Positions 51,315 through 63,203 of a stretch of 64,000 nt of DNA are shown piece by piece (position 1 is the stretch's first letter; every line of letters begins with the position of its first letter). This DNA is from Diploptera punctata (taxonomy: Eukaryota > Arthropoda > Insecta > Blattodea > Blaberidae): the NCBI GenBank assembly GCA_030220185.1, contig JASPKZ010004564.1:124001-188000 (forward strand), written 5' to 3'. Made by a program: the position numbers and the translations under genes. The notes under the pieces are model-generated. The model was given only the letters and a program-made list of their open reading frames with translations, ran no database searches and was not told the DNA's origin.

Positions 51315-51880
51315 TATTATATCAACTAGAAGTCCCGGCCACGCGTTGCTGTGGCTAAGGTATAAGTTAAAAATTAAAATTAAATTGCTGTCTTTCAGCC
51401 AGATTACTTAAAACTAATACTTACACACGAAATTAATAATATTGAAAATAAAATAAACACTGAACACACTTAAATTATGAAATAATCAATATTTGTAATT
51501 CGATTGAAATTCGCGGTTGCAACAAAAAGCACAGCCATCTGGATCTCTCTTTGTTAAATAATAAACCAATTACCTTACCAAATTACCGTACACCGCCATC
51601 TGTTAGAATCGTATGGAACTCACAGATAATTATAACAACCTTACATCGCCATCTGTTACAATCATGTGGAACTCACAGATAATTATAACTCTTTGTTAAA
51701 TAATAAACAAATAATTTACAATAAAAAAATTATGCGACTATAAATTTAGTTGTAAACTACCCTAAGTCTCAAGTTGGATCAAACTGCACACAGTGTGCAA
51801 AATTTTATTAAAGTCGGTTCAGTAGTTTAGGATTCCATCGCGGACAAACAACGTGACACGAAATTTATATATATTAGTTT
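51315..51880 (+). repeat. RTE-mobilised short repeat (CCCGGC head, TATATA tail)
   Basis: Opens CTAGAAGTCCCGGCCACGCG with TTGCTGTGGC and closes AAAATTTTATTAAAGTCGG, TTCAGTAGTTTAGGA, GACAAACAACGTGACAC and a TATATATTAG tail, an architecture familiar from many arthropod RTE-type 3' ends. Inside is a two-unit 51-bp duplication (CGCCATCTGTTAGAATC at 51595, CGCCATCTGTTACAATC at 51646). Confidence 0.55.
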
Positions 51881-52213
51881 TATTTATTTTTACACAGAAG
51901 CACTCAACATCCAGACCGAAATGTGAAGTTTAGTCCTATCTGCTCTAGAATCTGCCCCTTCTATCTACTCGTTTATTGGTATCATTTTATACTTCTATCG
52001 CTGTCTATAAAGAATATACAATAGGCCTAATTTTCCTAGGAGCGTTTTAGGAGAAAAAAAAAACAACGGTAATTAGTTAATGAATGAATGAAACTTTGTA
52101 TATCGTCAACATAACCTTGAGACATCATGTGTTACTAATCTTACTCTATGTATTATTTTACAATAATAATGTACTTCCTTTACAAGCTCTACAGAGCGCA
52201 TTATGTTATTATA
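51881..52213. other. Spacer
   Basis: Nothing recognised apart from a short ATGAATGAATG run. Confidence 0.35.
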
Positions 52214-52677
52214 CCCTGTCCGCTCTCAAAGTGATCCTCGTCAAAACATAACCCTGTAACCTGCTCACTTTTCATTGGTTTGGCATAGATCAAAAGTAAT
52301 CCCTGGGTTATGGTTGTAGAAATAATATCCTTCTGCCATTCGCGCCACAATTACTGTCACTTTTGACAGGAAGAAGACACAGCAACAGAAGACTCGATAC
52401 TTTCAACCATTTTGTTTCGTGAGAATCAACTGAAGCATGACTCAAATACATTACCCATATGTAATAAACTATTTTAACTTGCAATATTTTGTATGTTTTA
52501 AATATTATTATTTTCATTCACGAAGAATAACAAGTATATTCAGAGGACAAATTTTTAATTTAAGGAAGGGATCTACTTTTTCGCGTACTTATTGTTTCTA
52601 CAACGTACGTCGATGTCCACAACCAATGAAATGCGAGCAGGTCACATGGTTTTGTTTCACTTTAAGAGCGGACAGAG
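52214..52677. repeat. Tc1/mariner-like MITE with ~90-bp TIRs
   Basis: CCCTGTCCGCTCTCAAAGTG at the left corresponds to the inverse of CACTTTAAGAGCGGACAGAG at the right; similarity extends to ACCTGCTC and TTTCATTGGTT. TA flanks both ends. The interior has no recognisable coding sequence. Confidence 0.75.
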
Positions 52678-52787
52678 TATATTATGTTATTTATTTAGCA
52701 GGTTTCGTAATGTTTCACATCTACCTGCGCTCAATTAATTCACTCTCATTTTCTTTCATATTTCTGTCATTCCAATATCCATCGTCC

Positions 52788-52843
52788 TTCCCTTTTCCCC
52801 CTCCTGCTCCTGTCCTTCCCTTTTCCCCCTCCTGCTCCTGAAA
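52788..52843. repeat. 27-bp pyrimidine-rich tandem duplication
   Basis: CCTTCCCTTTTCCCCCTCCT plus GCTCCTG occurs twice in a row. Confidence 0.85.
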
Positions 52844-53011
52844 ATATCATCAATCCTCGTTAAGTTTGATCGTCCTCTTCTTCGTCTACTAAATGAAACC
52901 TCTTCTAGTATTTTTCTTGTGAATCTGTCTTTTTTTTATATGACCATACTATTTTAATTGTTTATCTTTTATGAAATCCACAATAATTGAAGCTTAAACA
53001 TTCATCTTTTG

Positions 53012-53390
53012 TGTCCACCGGTGTGGTCTCGGGGTAGCTGCCTTCTCACGCACCGGGCCTGCTTTCGATACCCGGTCGGGACAGTTTTTCTGGGTGAGCT
53101 TTTTATCGGGGTTTTTTCTCACCTGTAAGACAAATGTCGGGAAAACTTTAAGGCCCAAACGGTCCCCGAAATCATATGGCCATTGCAATCATCATCATTC
53201 ATATTCATCTTAGGTTAAGCTTAGGATTAGGGACTCTCTTGGCGCACCATTATCATCATAATCACCCATCATATCATCGGGGCAACGTAACCCCGCCTTC
53301 CAGGCGCCCCAACCTCAGAAGTGGGTTACAAATACGCCATGTCAGGAGAGAAACCAGGAATGTCGAAAGACAAACCTGGGACATTTGGAA
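53012..53390 (+). repeat. SINE C copy
   Basis: Head GTCCACCGGTGTGGTCTCGG, body and tail complete, though the anticodon-like part of the head is shortened (GGTAGCTGCC). Flanks CATCTTTTG and CATATTTTG suggest a target duplication. Confidence 0.85.
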
Positions 53391-53519
53391 AAAAAAATCA
53401 TATTTTGTTAAAATCACTGTTTCTTATTTTTTTCTTCTAGAAATTCAAGCTCAACGCCTCAAAAATATAATTATTTAGAATTTGATATTAATTATTAATT
53501 TAAATAGTGCAGTTAATTC

Positions 53520-53960
53520 ATAGGTCCTCTCTTCCTCTTCTTCTTCTTCTTCTTCTTCTTCTCCTTTGTACAGTTATATGCTTGACTTAAAGCTTGTTCA
53601 AACCAGAAACCAAGACTATTTCCAGCGTATCTTTAGTCTGCCAGGTGATCTCCTCCGATCCATCGGTGGATTATCTCTTGATATAAGAGTCATCCTGTCT
53701 GGTCCCATTTGAGTTACGTTATAGATCCATTTATAAATTCTCCTATTCACCAATTAATTTAATGCTTGAATGTCCAGTTGTCTTATTTACTCATTCCTAT
53801 TTTCATCTCTTCTTGTTTTATGTAGAATTTTTGTTAGGGTATTCATCTCGCGTGTTTCTTAAATATATTCCCGTCTTGTAGTATAAGCCCTAGTCTCTTA
53901 GGCAAAGGTCATAATTGGTTGTATCATTCCTTTATAAATTCTATTATACACCAAGTCAAC
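53520..53960 (-). pseudogene. Decayed LINE 3' end with (GAA)n tail
   Basis: On the minus strand NRRIYKWIYNVTQMGPDRMT, SRDNPPMDRRRSPGRLKIRW and a GAAGAAGAA tail. The pattern 'RR..KW..HV.RM...R', 'GR....W' is the LINE C-terminus, with stops upstream. Confidence 0.45.
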
Positions 53961-54106
53961 TCTGCACTGGAGGAGGGGAAGTGTTCTAGTGCTAGTGTCA
54001 CCGAACTACTGAATATGTGGAAGGGATGTATGAGAAGACTGTACATCCGATCACATACTGAATGGTTCAATTTTAAGTGTGGCTGAGAATCCCTAAACAC
54101 GTGTGA

Positions 54107-54445
54107 AAGATATTAACATGGTTGTCAAATTAGTCATTTAAGACGGAACGCTCAAGCCGTCGGATCATTTAAAATCACAGTATTTGTCGTCTCTCCGTTA
54201 CCAGCATCACAATAAATCACAAGTGGCAACATGTATTGAAAAACGACTGCCCATTCCTACACGTAACCCCAATATTAACAGAGATGCCAAATTAGTCATT
54301 TTGACATAGACCGCGTAGAAGGACGGACCATTAAAATCCATAATATTTGTCAACTCTCTACCTACCAGACAAAGAACATATACAGAGGAGAGGAAGTGGT
54401 AACATAGTAAGGAAGAGAATGAGAAAGACAGCATGTTAGTTAACA
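54107..54445. repeat. Two-unit diverged tandem repeat (~168 bp)
   Basis: GATATTAACATGGTTGTCAA, ATTAGTCATTTAAGAC, ACAGTATTTGTCGTCTCTCC (54108-) recur as AATATTAACAGAGATGCCAA, ATTAGTCATTTTGAC, ATAATATTTGTCAACTCTC (54276-). Confidence 0.6.
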
Positions 54446-55065
54446 TATTTTCCGCCTGCACAGATTACGTTGTGAAATAATAATCTTCATTTTTTATTTA
54501 AATATTTACTTTTTCAGATGATATCATCCATGCAGTCTCCTATTCTGGCTGCCTTATTAGCTTGACATACTACATTTACAGGGATTCCCATTAGTTATCT
54601 CAATCCCCAACCGCTTAAAAAACACATGACTTGCTGAATCATCCTTCCCTCAAGAATTAATAAGTATTGTTCATGCCTTGTTTTAACGGCCTCATTTTCT
54701 GGAACTGTCAAAAAATGTTCGGTTTCAACCACTCTCCTGAGTGTCACTTAACAAAAACCGACCGCCTTTCAACCCTCACTAGAGAGAAAGAGACGGATAT
54801 ATTCCAAAGCTATAAATCAACTAACCGATCTCTTTAAGTACGTGTATGTTGATATAGCATAGAATGGTTTAATTTTAAAGAGAAATGTGAACGTGACAGC
54901 ATTGGAAAATGGAACCATTAGCGCGTGGTAGTTGCAAGTATCTGCTTAAGTTTCTTAAGGGGAGAGAATTTCTTAAGGGCCTACACTATAATCGATCTAC
55001 ATTATAACCCTGGCAAATCGGAAGAGAATACCTAACAGCTTTAACATCACCAGATAAAATAAATT
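54446..55065. other. Spacer without recognised gene
   Basis: Nothing beyond scattered AT-rich sequence. Confidence 0.35.
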
Positions 55066-55067
55066 TG

Positions 55068-55113
<46 letters not shown>

Positions 55114-55130
55114 TATTATTATTATTATGT
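55066..55130. repeat. (TTA)n microsatellite
   Basis: About 60 bp of TTA units up to the head of SINE A. Confidence 0.95.
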
Positions 55131-55531
55131 CGGCCGCCGTGGACTAGTGGTTATGCTCCTTGCCTCTGGTCCCAAGGATCGCGGGTTCAAACCCGGCCGG
55201 GGTCGATGGATTTTATAGGATGGAAAAATCCAAGGAGCAAGTCCTCCAGGAGGGACTTTAGGCCGTGGGTCCCGAGTCTGAAGATTTTCAGGCTCGTAAA
55301 AGATCCTTAAGCCTGAATGAAAAGGCCTCTAAGCAAAATTTATCGAATTTTCCCGTCCTGGTAGGCTACTACCTTGGTTTCCTAGATGTCAGTATGAGGA
55401 GGAACGCTGACCACGGACCACTTAAATGACATCTGTACGAAAACAAGTGTAACTAAATTAGTATGGTTCAAATTCTTCCCTGTAGGGAGAGAGCGCCTAA
55501 ATCTCTGTTAAGGAAAACATGGGCTTACAAG

Positions 55532-55532
<1 letters not shown>
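55131..55532 (+). repeat. SINE A copy between ATT arrays
   Basis: A complete copy: CGGCCGCCGTGGACTAGTGG, box B GGTTCAAACCCGG, end GAAAACATGGGCTTACAAG, then directly an ATT array (55532-55615). Confidence 0.95.

Positions 55533-55614
<82 letters not shown>
55533..55614. repeat. (ATT)n microsatellite
   Basis: About 80 bp of pure ATT between SINE A and SINE B. Confidence 0.95.
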
Positions 55615-55616
<2 letters not shown>

Positions 55617-55945
55617 GTCCACTGCTGTGGTCTCGAGGTAGCGTGCTGCCTTGTCACGCAGCGGGCCCGCGTTCGATTCCCGGTCGGGAGAGGCTCCTGG
55701 GTGAGTTATTTTTCGGGTTTTTTCCTCACCTCTAAAACAAATTTCAGGAAGCTTAGGGCCCAACGGTCCCCGAAAATCATCCGGCCATCATCATCATCCT
55801 TATCATTATCATCATCATCCTCATCGGAGTTGAAAGTAACGGGAAGCTACCATACCAATAATTCCCTAGTAAATCTGCAAAGCATAGCCATGAAAATACT
55901 ACGATTGCAGTAAAAGACCTGCCCTCGGGCAGAATTACTATGGAT
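55615..55945 (+). repeat. SINE B copy between ATT arrays
   Basis: Head GTCCACTGCTGTGGTCTCG, box B GTTCGATTCCCGG, tail GCAGTAAAAGACCTGCCC and AGAATTACTATGGATG, followed by ATT/TTG arrays. Confidence 0.9.
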
Positions 55946-55972
55946 GTATTATTATTATTGTTATTATTATTA

Positions 55973-56036
<64 letters not shown>

Positions 56037-56220
56037 CTGTTTAAGGACCTCCTCTATTTTATTCCTTATGCCTTGTCAGGGAATATGTTTATACATGAAG
56101 GAGAAACATCTACAACCAGGAGATTGGATGGACCGACAAAATTGGCTATTAGGAATCGGACGATGTCAAAGACATTAATCAACCGATGATCTATTTATCT
56201 ATTTATCTATCTATCTATTA

Positions 56221-56262
<42 letters not shown>
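55946..56262. repeat. Interrupted (ATT)n arrays
   Basis: ATT/GTT arrays at 55946-56036 and 56218-56262 enclose about 180 bp of unassigned sequence with a short TATC run (56191-56216). Confidence 0.85.
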
Positions 56263-56264
<2 letters not shown>

Positions 56265-56510
56265 GTACAGGTGGTAAGATATAAGCAATTAAATTGTTAC
56301 GACGAATGCATAAAGAAAGGTTACCCAGAAAAACATTGAAATGGTGTCCATCTGGAAGAAGAAAAGGGAGACCTCGAAATTCATGAATGCAATAAATAAG
56401 AACTGGATTGAGAACAAGAGGACTGGAGGACATATAGTGGATGGATCGTGATGAGAGGAGAAGGAGAATAAAACTTTAGGCACAGAAAGATGTGTTAACA
56501 TTGAAAATCT
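56265..56510 (+). pseudogene. LINE 3'-terminal ORF fragment with ATT tail
   Basis: Frame: IKLLRRMHKERLPRKTLKW, CPSGRRKRGRPRNS, then IRTGLRTRGLEDI and WMDRDERRRRIKL-stop, with stops at the place of Trp codons (for example TGA after NS). 'RM...RLP.K.LKW.P.GRRKRGRPR', 'DRDERRR' is the RTE-like C-terminus. Confidence 0.65.
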
Positions 56511-56524
56511 GTATATTATTATTA

Positions 56525-56958
56525 TTACCAGCTAATACCCAGCTCGTTGTTATGCCTAAATAAATGAAATATTAAAGGTTAATTAAATTGTATGGTATAC
56601 GCTGAGATGAACCAAACATGGCGGTTGTTAGTTTTTAATGTTAGATTTCAGGCGAAACGTCCTCTTCTAATTGTCGGATTTTACTCATTTTTAGATAAAA
56701 CTTATCTCGGTTTACTTTAATGAGATACACCGAATTTCATTGTGAAACAAAAAAATGTGACCGCTAGAGCTATTTTTAAATATTCACTTCACGTGAACTC
56801 CTATACCTAACGATTTTAGAGGGTCCAATTGTGAATCTAAACCATCGAGGGACCAAAACAGACACACATAAATTTCATCAAAATCGAAAAAGTCGTTTAG
56901 GAGGAATAGAGTGACAAACACACGTACAGAAGAATTCTGTATATATATATGGTATGAT
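56525..56958 (+). repeat. RTE-mobilised short repeat, second type
   Basis: Opens ACCAGCTAATACCCAGCTCG and closes AAATTTCATCAAAATCGAAA, GTCGTTTAGGAGG, GTGACAAACACACGTACAG and a TATATATAT tail; the same head/tail logic as 51315-51880. Confidence 0.5.
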
Positions 56959-56970
56959 AAGAAAAATAAA

Positions 56971-57040
56971 TGCCTGGACAGGATTCGAACCCGGATCTCT
57001 GAGTCTGTACCTCAGCGTGATATCCATTACACTACCAGGC
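56971..57040 (-). tRNA. tRNA-like sequence, left arm
   Basis: 70 nt on the minus strand: acceptor GCCTGGT with TCCAGGC (6 of 7 pairs), AGTGTAATGGATATCACGC, anticodon stem CTGAG-GTACAGA-CTCAG (five pairs; middle loop bases ACA), and T-arm GGG-TTCGAAT-CC. The isotype is unclear and the D-arm unusual. It is probably a SINE-like tRNA pseudogene. Confidence 0.55.
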
Positions 57041-57501
57041 GAATCCAATTCAAACACTTATTTTTCTTATATATGTATTATACTCTCCATTATTACTAGA
57101 TGTCGCGAGAACACTGTCATCACTGCTATCTAGTAGCTGACTATATCAAGTAAGCAAATTAAAGAGAATATTTATTTTACTTTATAGCAGTGACGCTTTA
57201 TCGATGTTATAATTAAATCTTTAACATTGAGCAATGCAAGCTTAATATGGTATGATAAGAAAAATAAATGCCTGGACGGGATTCGAACCCGGATCTCTGC
57301 ATTGCTCAATGTTAAAAATTTAATTATAACATCGATAAAGCGTCACTGCTATAAAGTAAAATAAATATTCTCTTTAATTTGCTTACTTGATATAGTCAGC
57401 TACTAGATGGCAGTGAAGACAGTGTTCTCGCGACATCTAGTAATAATGGAGAGTATAATACATAGGCCTATATAAGAAAAATAAGTGTTTGAATTGGATT
57501 C

Positions 57502-57571
57502 GCCTGGTAGTGTAATGGATATCACGCTGAGGTACAGACTCAGAGATCCGGGTTCGAATACCGTCCAGGCA
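57502..57571 (+). tRNA. tRNA-like sequence, right arm
   Basis: Same as the left arm, with a T-arm change (GAATACCG). The same acceptor and anticodon stems are retained, so both arms kept the fold since duplication. Confidence 0.55.
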
Positions 57572-57666
57572 TTTATTTTTCTTATCATACCATATTAAGC
57601 TTGCATTGCTCAATGTTAAAGATTTAATTATAACATATATATATATATAGGCCTATATATATTTGT

Positions 57667-58688
<1,022 letters not shown>

Positions 58689-58691
58689 GGT

Positions 58692-59075
58692 CTTGTCTTG
58701 TAAGCTCATGTTTCCCTTAACAAAGATTTAGGCGCTCTCCCCCTACAGGGAAGAATTTGAACCATACTAATTTAGTTACACTTGTTTTCGTACAGATGTC
58801 ATTTCAGTGGTCCGTGGTCAGCGTTCCGCCTCATACTGACATCTAGGAAACCAAGGTAGTACTAGGACGGGAAAATTCGGTAAATTTTGCTTAGATGCCT
58901 TTTCATTCAGGCTTAAGGATCTCAGACTCGGGACCCACGGCTTAAAGTCCCTCCCTCAGCACTTGCTCTTTGGATTTTTCCATCCTAAAAAAATCCATCG
59001 ACCCCGGCCGGGTTTGAACCGGCGACCACCAGGACCAGAGGCAAGGAGCATAACCACTAGTCCACCGCGACCGAC
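58692..59075 (-). repeat. SINE A copy with 12-bp TSD
   Basis: A complete minus copy from CTTGTAAGCTCATGTTTCCC to CTAGTCCACCGCGACCGAC. ACTAAGAAAGGT precedes (58680-) and follows (59077-) it. Confidence 0.95.
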
Positions 59076-59739
59076 ACTAAGAAAGGTAAATGAGTAACAG
59101 TGGATTTTTAACATTGTTAAGAATCATATTGCACAATTGACGAAAAGTCTTGATTGGCAATAACTTCCAGAGAAACTTTACAATTTTTCTGAAACATTTG
59201 CTAATAGAAGACATATGTAAATGGTCTAATTAAATGCTTAGAAAAATATTTTTTCAGAACAAGTATCCACTCGTGTGTTTACCGAATTTTACAAAACAAA
59301 AATAAAAATATAGAAATAAAAAAGGTTATTTTGTTACTACTTCCGCAATAATATTAAATACTAGTAAATAATAATAATAATAATAATAATAATAACTATA
59401 GTATTATTAGTCAATTACTATTATTTCGTCTCTAACTTGATGATTCATAAAGGCAGAAAGATCAAAATCTGAAATAATTCCGTACAATATAGGAGTTTTT
59501 CATCAACCCAAGACAATAATTTTATTATTCCATATTTCGTACAATTTTGTTTCCTCTTGTTTATACTGTTACTTCTGACACCATGAAGTGTGTTAGAAGA
59601 AATTCTTATATTTCTTAATTAAGACTGAGAGGGAAGACTGTCCTAAGCACAGCGACTAGAAAGATATATTGCGCTACCCCAGTATTATGGAGTTGAGTGG
59701 AATGAAAGCCGACTCTGCAGTGTTATGTAAGATGTAGGT
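59076..59739. other. AT-rich spacer with an (AAT)n run
   Basis: AAT repeats at 59368-59394; otherwise nothing. Confidence 0.4.
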
Positions 59740-61010
59740 GTCTTCCAAGTCCCCCTGGGGGTCCGTCGGGCCCCAGCTGTGCTCACAACAGCAACAGGGC
59801 GCGTCCCCGGGTGGCGGATAGGGGAACGGTCGGTGGTTTGCTTGCACTCCTCCCGGCTAGGTCCAGCAGTCCGGACCCGCGGGCCATTTGTGAGGTCGTC
59901 AGGACTCGAGCGACCTGACGTACTACATAGCTCGTGCTGCGCCCACTCCAGCAGCAAAACGCGTCCCCTCGGTGGCGTAGTGGGGAAAAGGTCGGTGGAT
60001 CTGCTAGTCAGTCCTCTTCCAAGTCCGATGGACTCGCGGACCATGAGTGGGGTCAGCAGGGAAAATGAGGGCCCTGATGTCAAACCTTTGCGTCCCGGCC
60101 CACAAGCGGGAGCATGGGCCGCTGTTGGTGGAGCGGTGGGAGACTGGGGATCAGAAGCCCCTTTCTCTTGGTTCGATGGAACCCGAGACCATCCGTGGGG
60201 GCACCATGGGAGATGAGCACCCTGGATGCCTACATTGCTCAGTGCGCTGCCTCACAGCAGCTACACGACTAGGCTTAGTCTTGCGAACGGGCTGGTTGGG
60301 ACAATACCGGGCGTAATGCTGGGAATTACCACCAGGTCAATAAGCTCGGGAAAGGAGGAAGCGCGGTCTTTGTTGGTGGGATTTAGCGCCGACTCTGGAA
60401 CCGAGTGACCCAAGGACAATCTGTGAGGTCATCAGGAGTTGAGCGACCTGACGTACTATAGCTCAGGCTGGACCCACTTCAGCAACCAAACACGTCCCCA
60501 GCTGGTGCACTGGGGGAAAGGTCGGTGGATCTGGTAGAGAGTCCTCCCGGTCAAGTCCAAGGGACTCGAACCATTAGTGGGGTATTTGCTCATCTGTTGG
60601 AGCTTGCGAGCTCCGTGCTGGCCCACAAACAGCTGCAGAAGGCGTCCCTGGGGGCACACCAGGGCTCGGCTCGGACCAGTGCAGAGGGGAGCAACTGTAC
60701 TGGTTCCTGGTTCGGCCTAAGGGCCCGTCGACAAACTGTGGGGTCGCCAGGAGATGAGCACCTGGATGTACTAAAAGTCTCACACTGTTGGGCTTGTAGC
60801 CCTAGCCGGTCTCACAACGGCTGCAGGACACGTCCCTGGAGGCAGAACAGGGGAACGGTCGGTGGATCTGCGACAGCAGTCCTCCCGACTAGGCTCATGG
60901 AGCCCGTGGACCAACTGTGGGGTCGTCAGGAATGAGCGACCTGATGTAGGCCTACTATGTAGCTCAGCAATTCCCAGAACTTGCAAACTCCAACACCCTC
61001 TCCCTGGGGT
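59740..61010. repeat. GC-rich degenerate tandem array
   Basis: Recurring blocks: CGTCCC(C/T) at 59801, 59962, 60494, 60643, 60831; GGTCGGTGGATCTG at 59988, 60521, 60858; GAGCGACCTGACGTACTA-type at 59907, 60439, 60924; GTGGGGTCG/TCAGGA-type at 60048, 60738, 60918. Spacing is mostly 150-190 bp. The composition is far richer in G+C and CpG than the rest of the window. The long ORFs on both strands (for example 59779-60216) follow from the scarcity of AT-rich stops and have no recognisable domains. Confidence 0.7.
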
Positions 61011-61676
61011 GTTGGTTTAAGGACCGCGAACTTGAACGTGGACGTGAACATAGGATAGGGAGGACTAGAACTAGGACTTGGGAGTATGGTCATGACAACC
61101 GAGGTATTCCAATGGGTGGGGGAAGGGCCTAGATGTCTTCCACGTCCGACACACCATGACCCATACTGTACATTTTGGGTTGACCGTGTCCGCGAGGGGG
61201 ACTACAACCCTCCCATTGATCCCTTCTGTCCTTTTTTACTGCTCAGGCACGGAGTAATGAGGCAGTGCCATGTTGGACATCAATAGATCCCCGCAACCAC
61301 ATATTTTTAACACTTATGGTTAGCCATCCAAGCTATTTCTTTCCTATCGTGAGATGAGCTGAAGGGTGATATGAAATGAAAGAATGAGACATGAAATAAC
61401 AAGAAAGGCAGAGAATGGTAATGGAGAGAGTTGGTGAGATGAAATTCGGAAAACGAAAGACCCCGAGGGAAAAAACTGAAACATCTCGGTATAATACCCC
61501 TCTGGGACCGCCAGAATACGAATCTGCGATCCCAGTCGGGGCAGCCGCATTATTTAGAGTAATCTAACATATCCAGTAATTCTACCGATGACCGCTAGGT
61601 AAAAAGAAGTAATAGGTAAGAAAATAAATAGCTATTTTAATACGTCTATATTTTAATGTTTATCCATCATCAGTAC
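61011..61676. other. Flank of the GC-rich array
   Basis: A 66-codon ORF (61086-61286, +) of moderate GC with no recognised domain, then a minus ORF (61344-61550) without support. A box B-like CGAATCTGCGATCCC lies at about 61519. Confidence 0.35.
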
Positions 61677-61985
61677 GTCAACCGCTGTGCACTCAAGGTA
61701 GCGTGCTGCCTTGTCATGCAGCGGGCCCGGGTTCGATTTCCGGTCGGGACAGGCTCCTGGATGAGGTTTTTCCTCACCTGTAAGACAAATGTCAGGAAGC
61801 TTAGGGCCCAACGGTCTCCGAAAATCATCCGCCATCATCATCATCATCCTTCACCGGTGTGGAAAGCAACGGGAAGCTACCACGGCCACAATTCCCTAGT
61901 AAAGCTGCAAAGCATAGCATGAAAATGCTATGATTGCAGTGAAAGACCTGCCCTCAGGCAGAATTACTATGGATGGATGGATGGA
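61677..61985 (+). repeat. SINE B copy with GGAT tail
   Basis: Head TCAACCGCTGTGCACTC, box B GGTTCGATTTCC, body GGCCCAACGGTCTCCG, tail GCAGTGAAAGACCTGCCC and ACTATGGATGGATGGATG. The best example of the tail shared with the RTE-like LINE. Confidence 0.9.
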
Positions 61986-62884
61986 TGGACCATCATATAT
62001 ATCATTTATATATTTATAAAGTGGTACCTTAAAAAGTTATTTCTGAAAGAAAAGAAAAAAGAAGTTAGCTCACGAATATATTTTTAAAATTATATATATA
62101 TTTTTTTTTTGCATAGAACCGTACTTAATAGTTCTAAACTATTATCCATAATCTTACCGTAGTAATGTAATACATTTATACAAATATGAATATTACGTAA
62201 AATGAATCAAATAAAAATCATTATTAAGAAAAAGTAATTTAAAATACTTCAAGTGTTCGCAAGATTGCCTCAAGATGGCAGGACAACATAAATCGTAATC
62301 AGCCATCTGTACGTTCATTTAATAAACTTACAACTATATTATAGTTCCACAATAGCACGGAAGATGGCTCCCAAGTATTGAATACAATGTAGATTCTCTA
62401 ACCAAAGAACAGTGGGGACATAGAGGTAGTACTGCTCTGTGTAGGTACTGTACGCTAGAGCACTCTCTCGAGAATACACTGGAACTACATGCAAAAATCT
62501 TCATTAACGACAGTCAGGGTTAAGATGGTGGGAAATTATTTTGGGAAAAATCTTACGATATTTTCTTCCAAGCTGTCATAAATCTATCTGCCCAAGCCGC
62601 CCCTAATGGAGAGATCATTGAACTAAGGCGACATGCCTGCAAAACCATAATTAGCGTCAGTCATTGAAATTTTGAGAGATTAATCTACGTTTCTCTTTTA
62701 AATATATTTTTGTTAGTATTTGTATACTGAAAGACAAACTGTCTACAATTTTTTCGCCATGTTTAGGTTTACCTAATGGAAAGGAAGCGCTGGAAATAAA
62801 GTATTTTTAAGCATTGAAACTAGAATCCTCCAATTCACAAAATGGTAACGCTTACTTCCGATTCGATTGAGGGTCTTTCCACTT
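61986..62884. other. Spacer without recognised gene
   Basis: No family-bearing ORF. Short TA runs near 61995 and 62088. Confidence 0.35.
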
Positions 62885-63203
62885 TTCAGCGGTTGCCCTT
62901 TTACCAGCCAGCTGCTGACCCTTCACATCCACATGTGTCAATCACAGAGGTAGATGATCAACAGCCAGTGTAGGGGTGACATGTGGTTAGCATGTCGAGT
63001 CCCCCAGCCGTTATAGCTGGTTCCTCAACCTGGAACCGCTACTTATTGAAGCTACCCAATTGCCTCACGATGCTGGGTTGGCACCGGTCCCATACTGGCC
63101 GAAATGCCATGAGAAAATTTCTTCCCCCATGGAGACTCGAACCAGCGCAAGTCCCGTAGCTCTGCACCAAGGCTTCCTACCTTAACCGCTCGGCTACGGC
63201 GCG
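62885..63203 (-). repeat. SINE D (tRNA-Leu/Ser-like head)
   Basis: On the minus strand GCCGTAGCCGAGCGGTTAAG (box A), CCTTGGTGCAGAGCTACGG, CTGGTTCGAGTCTCCATGG (box B), TTTTCTCATGGCATTTCGG, AGCCAGCTATAACGG-like centre and CAGCAGCTGGC at the 3' end. Fragments lie at 18365, 45590 and 46975. Its middle matches the 5S-headed SINE at 48230. Confidence 0.8.

Larger units (their letters stand above)
56946..57620. repeat. Inverted duplication containing tRNA-like sequences
   Basis: 56960-57235 is mirrored at about 57305-57585 (for example CATTATTACTAGATGTCGCG and CGCGACATCTAGTAATAATG). The centre (57247-57298) holds a partial third copy of the tRNA-like 3' half. Confidence 0.85.

Noticed and set aside
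55944..56036. ORFs with poly-Tyr, poly-Ile or poly-Asn tracts across ATT arrays
   Set aside because: They are translations of microsatellite DNA.
59685..60216. Overlapping long ORFs of 132-145 codons on both strands
   Set aside because: They lie in a GC-rich tandem array where stop codons are rare. Both strands are open, reading frames are not kept between units, and no domain is visible.
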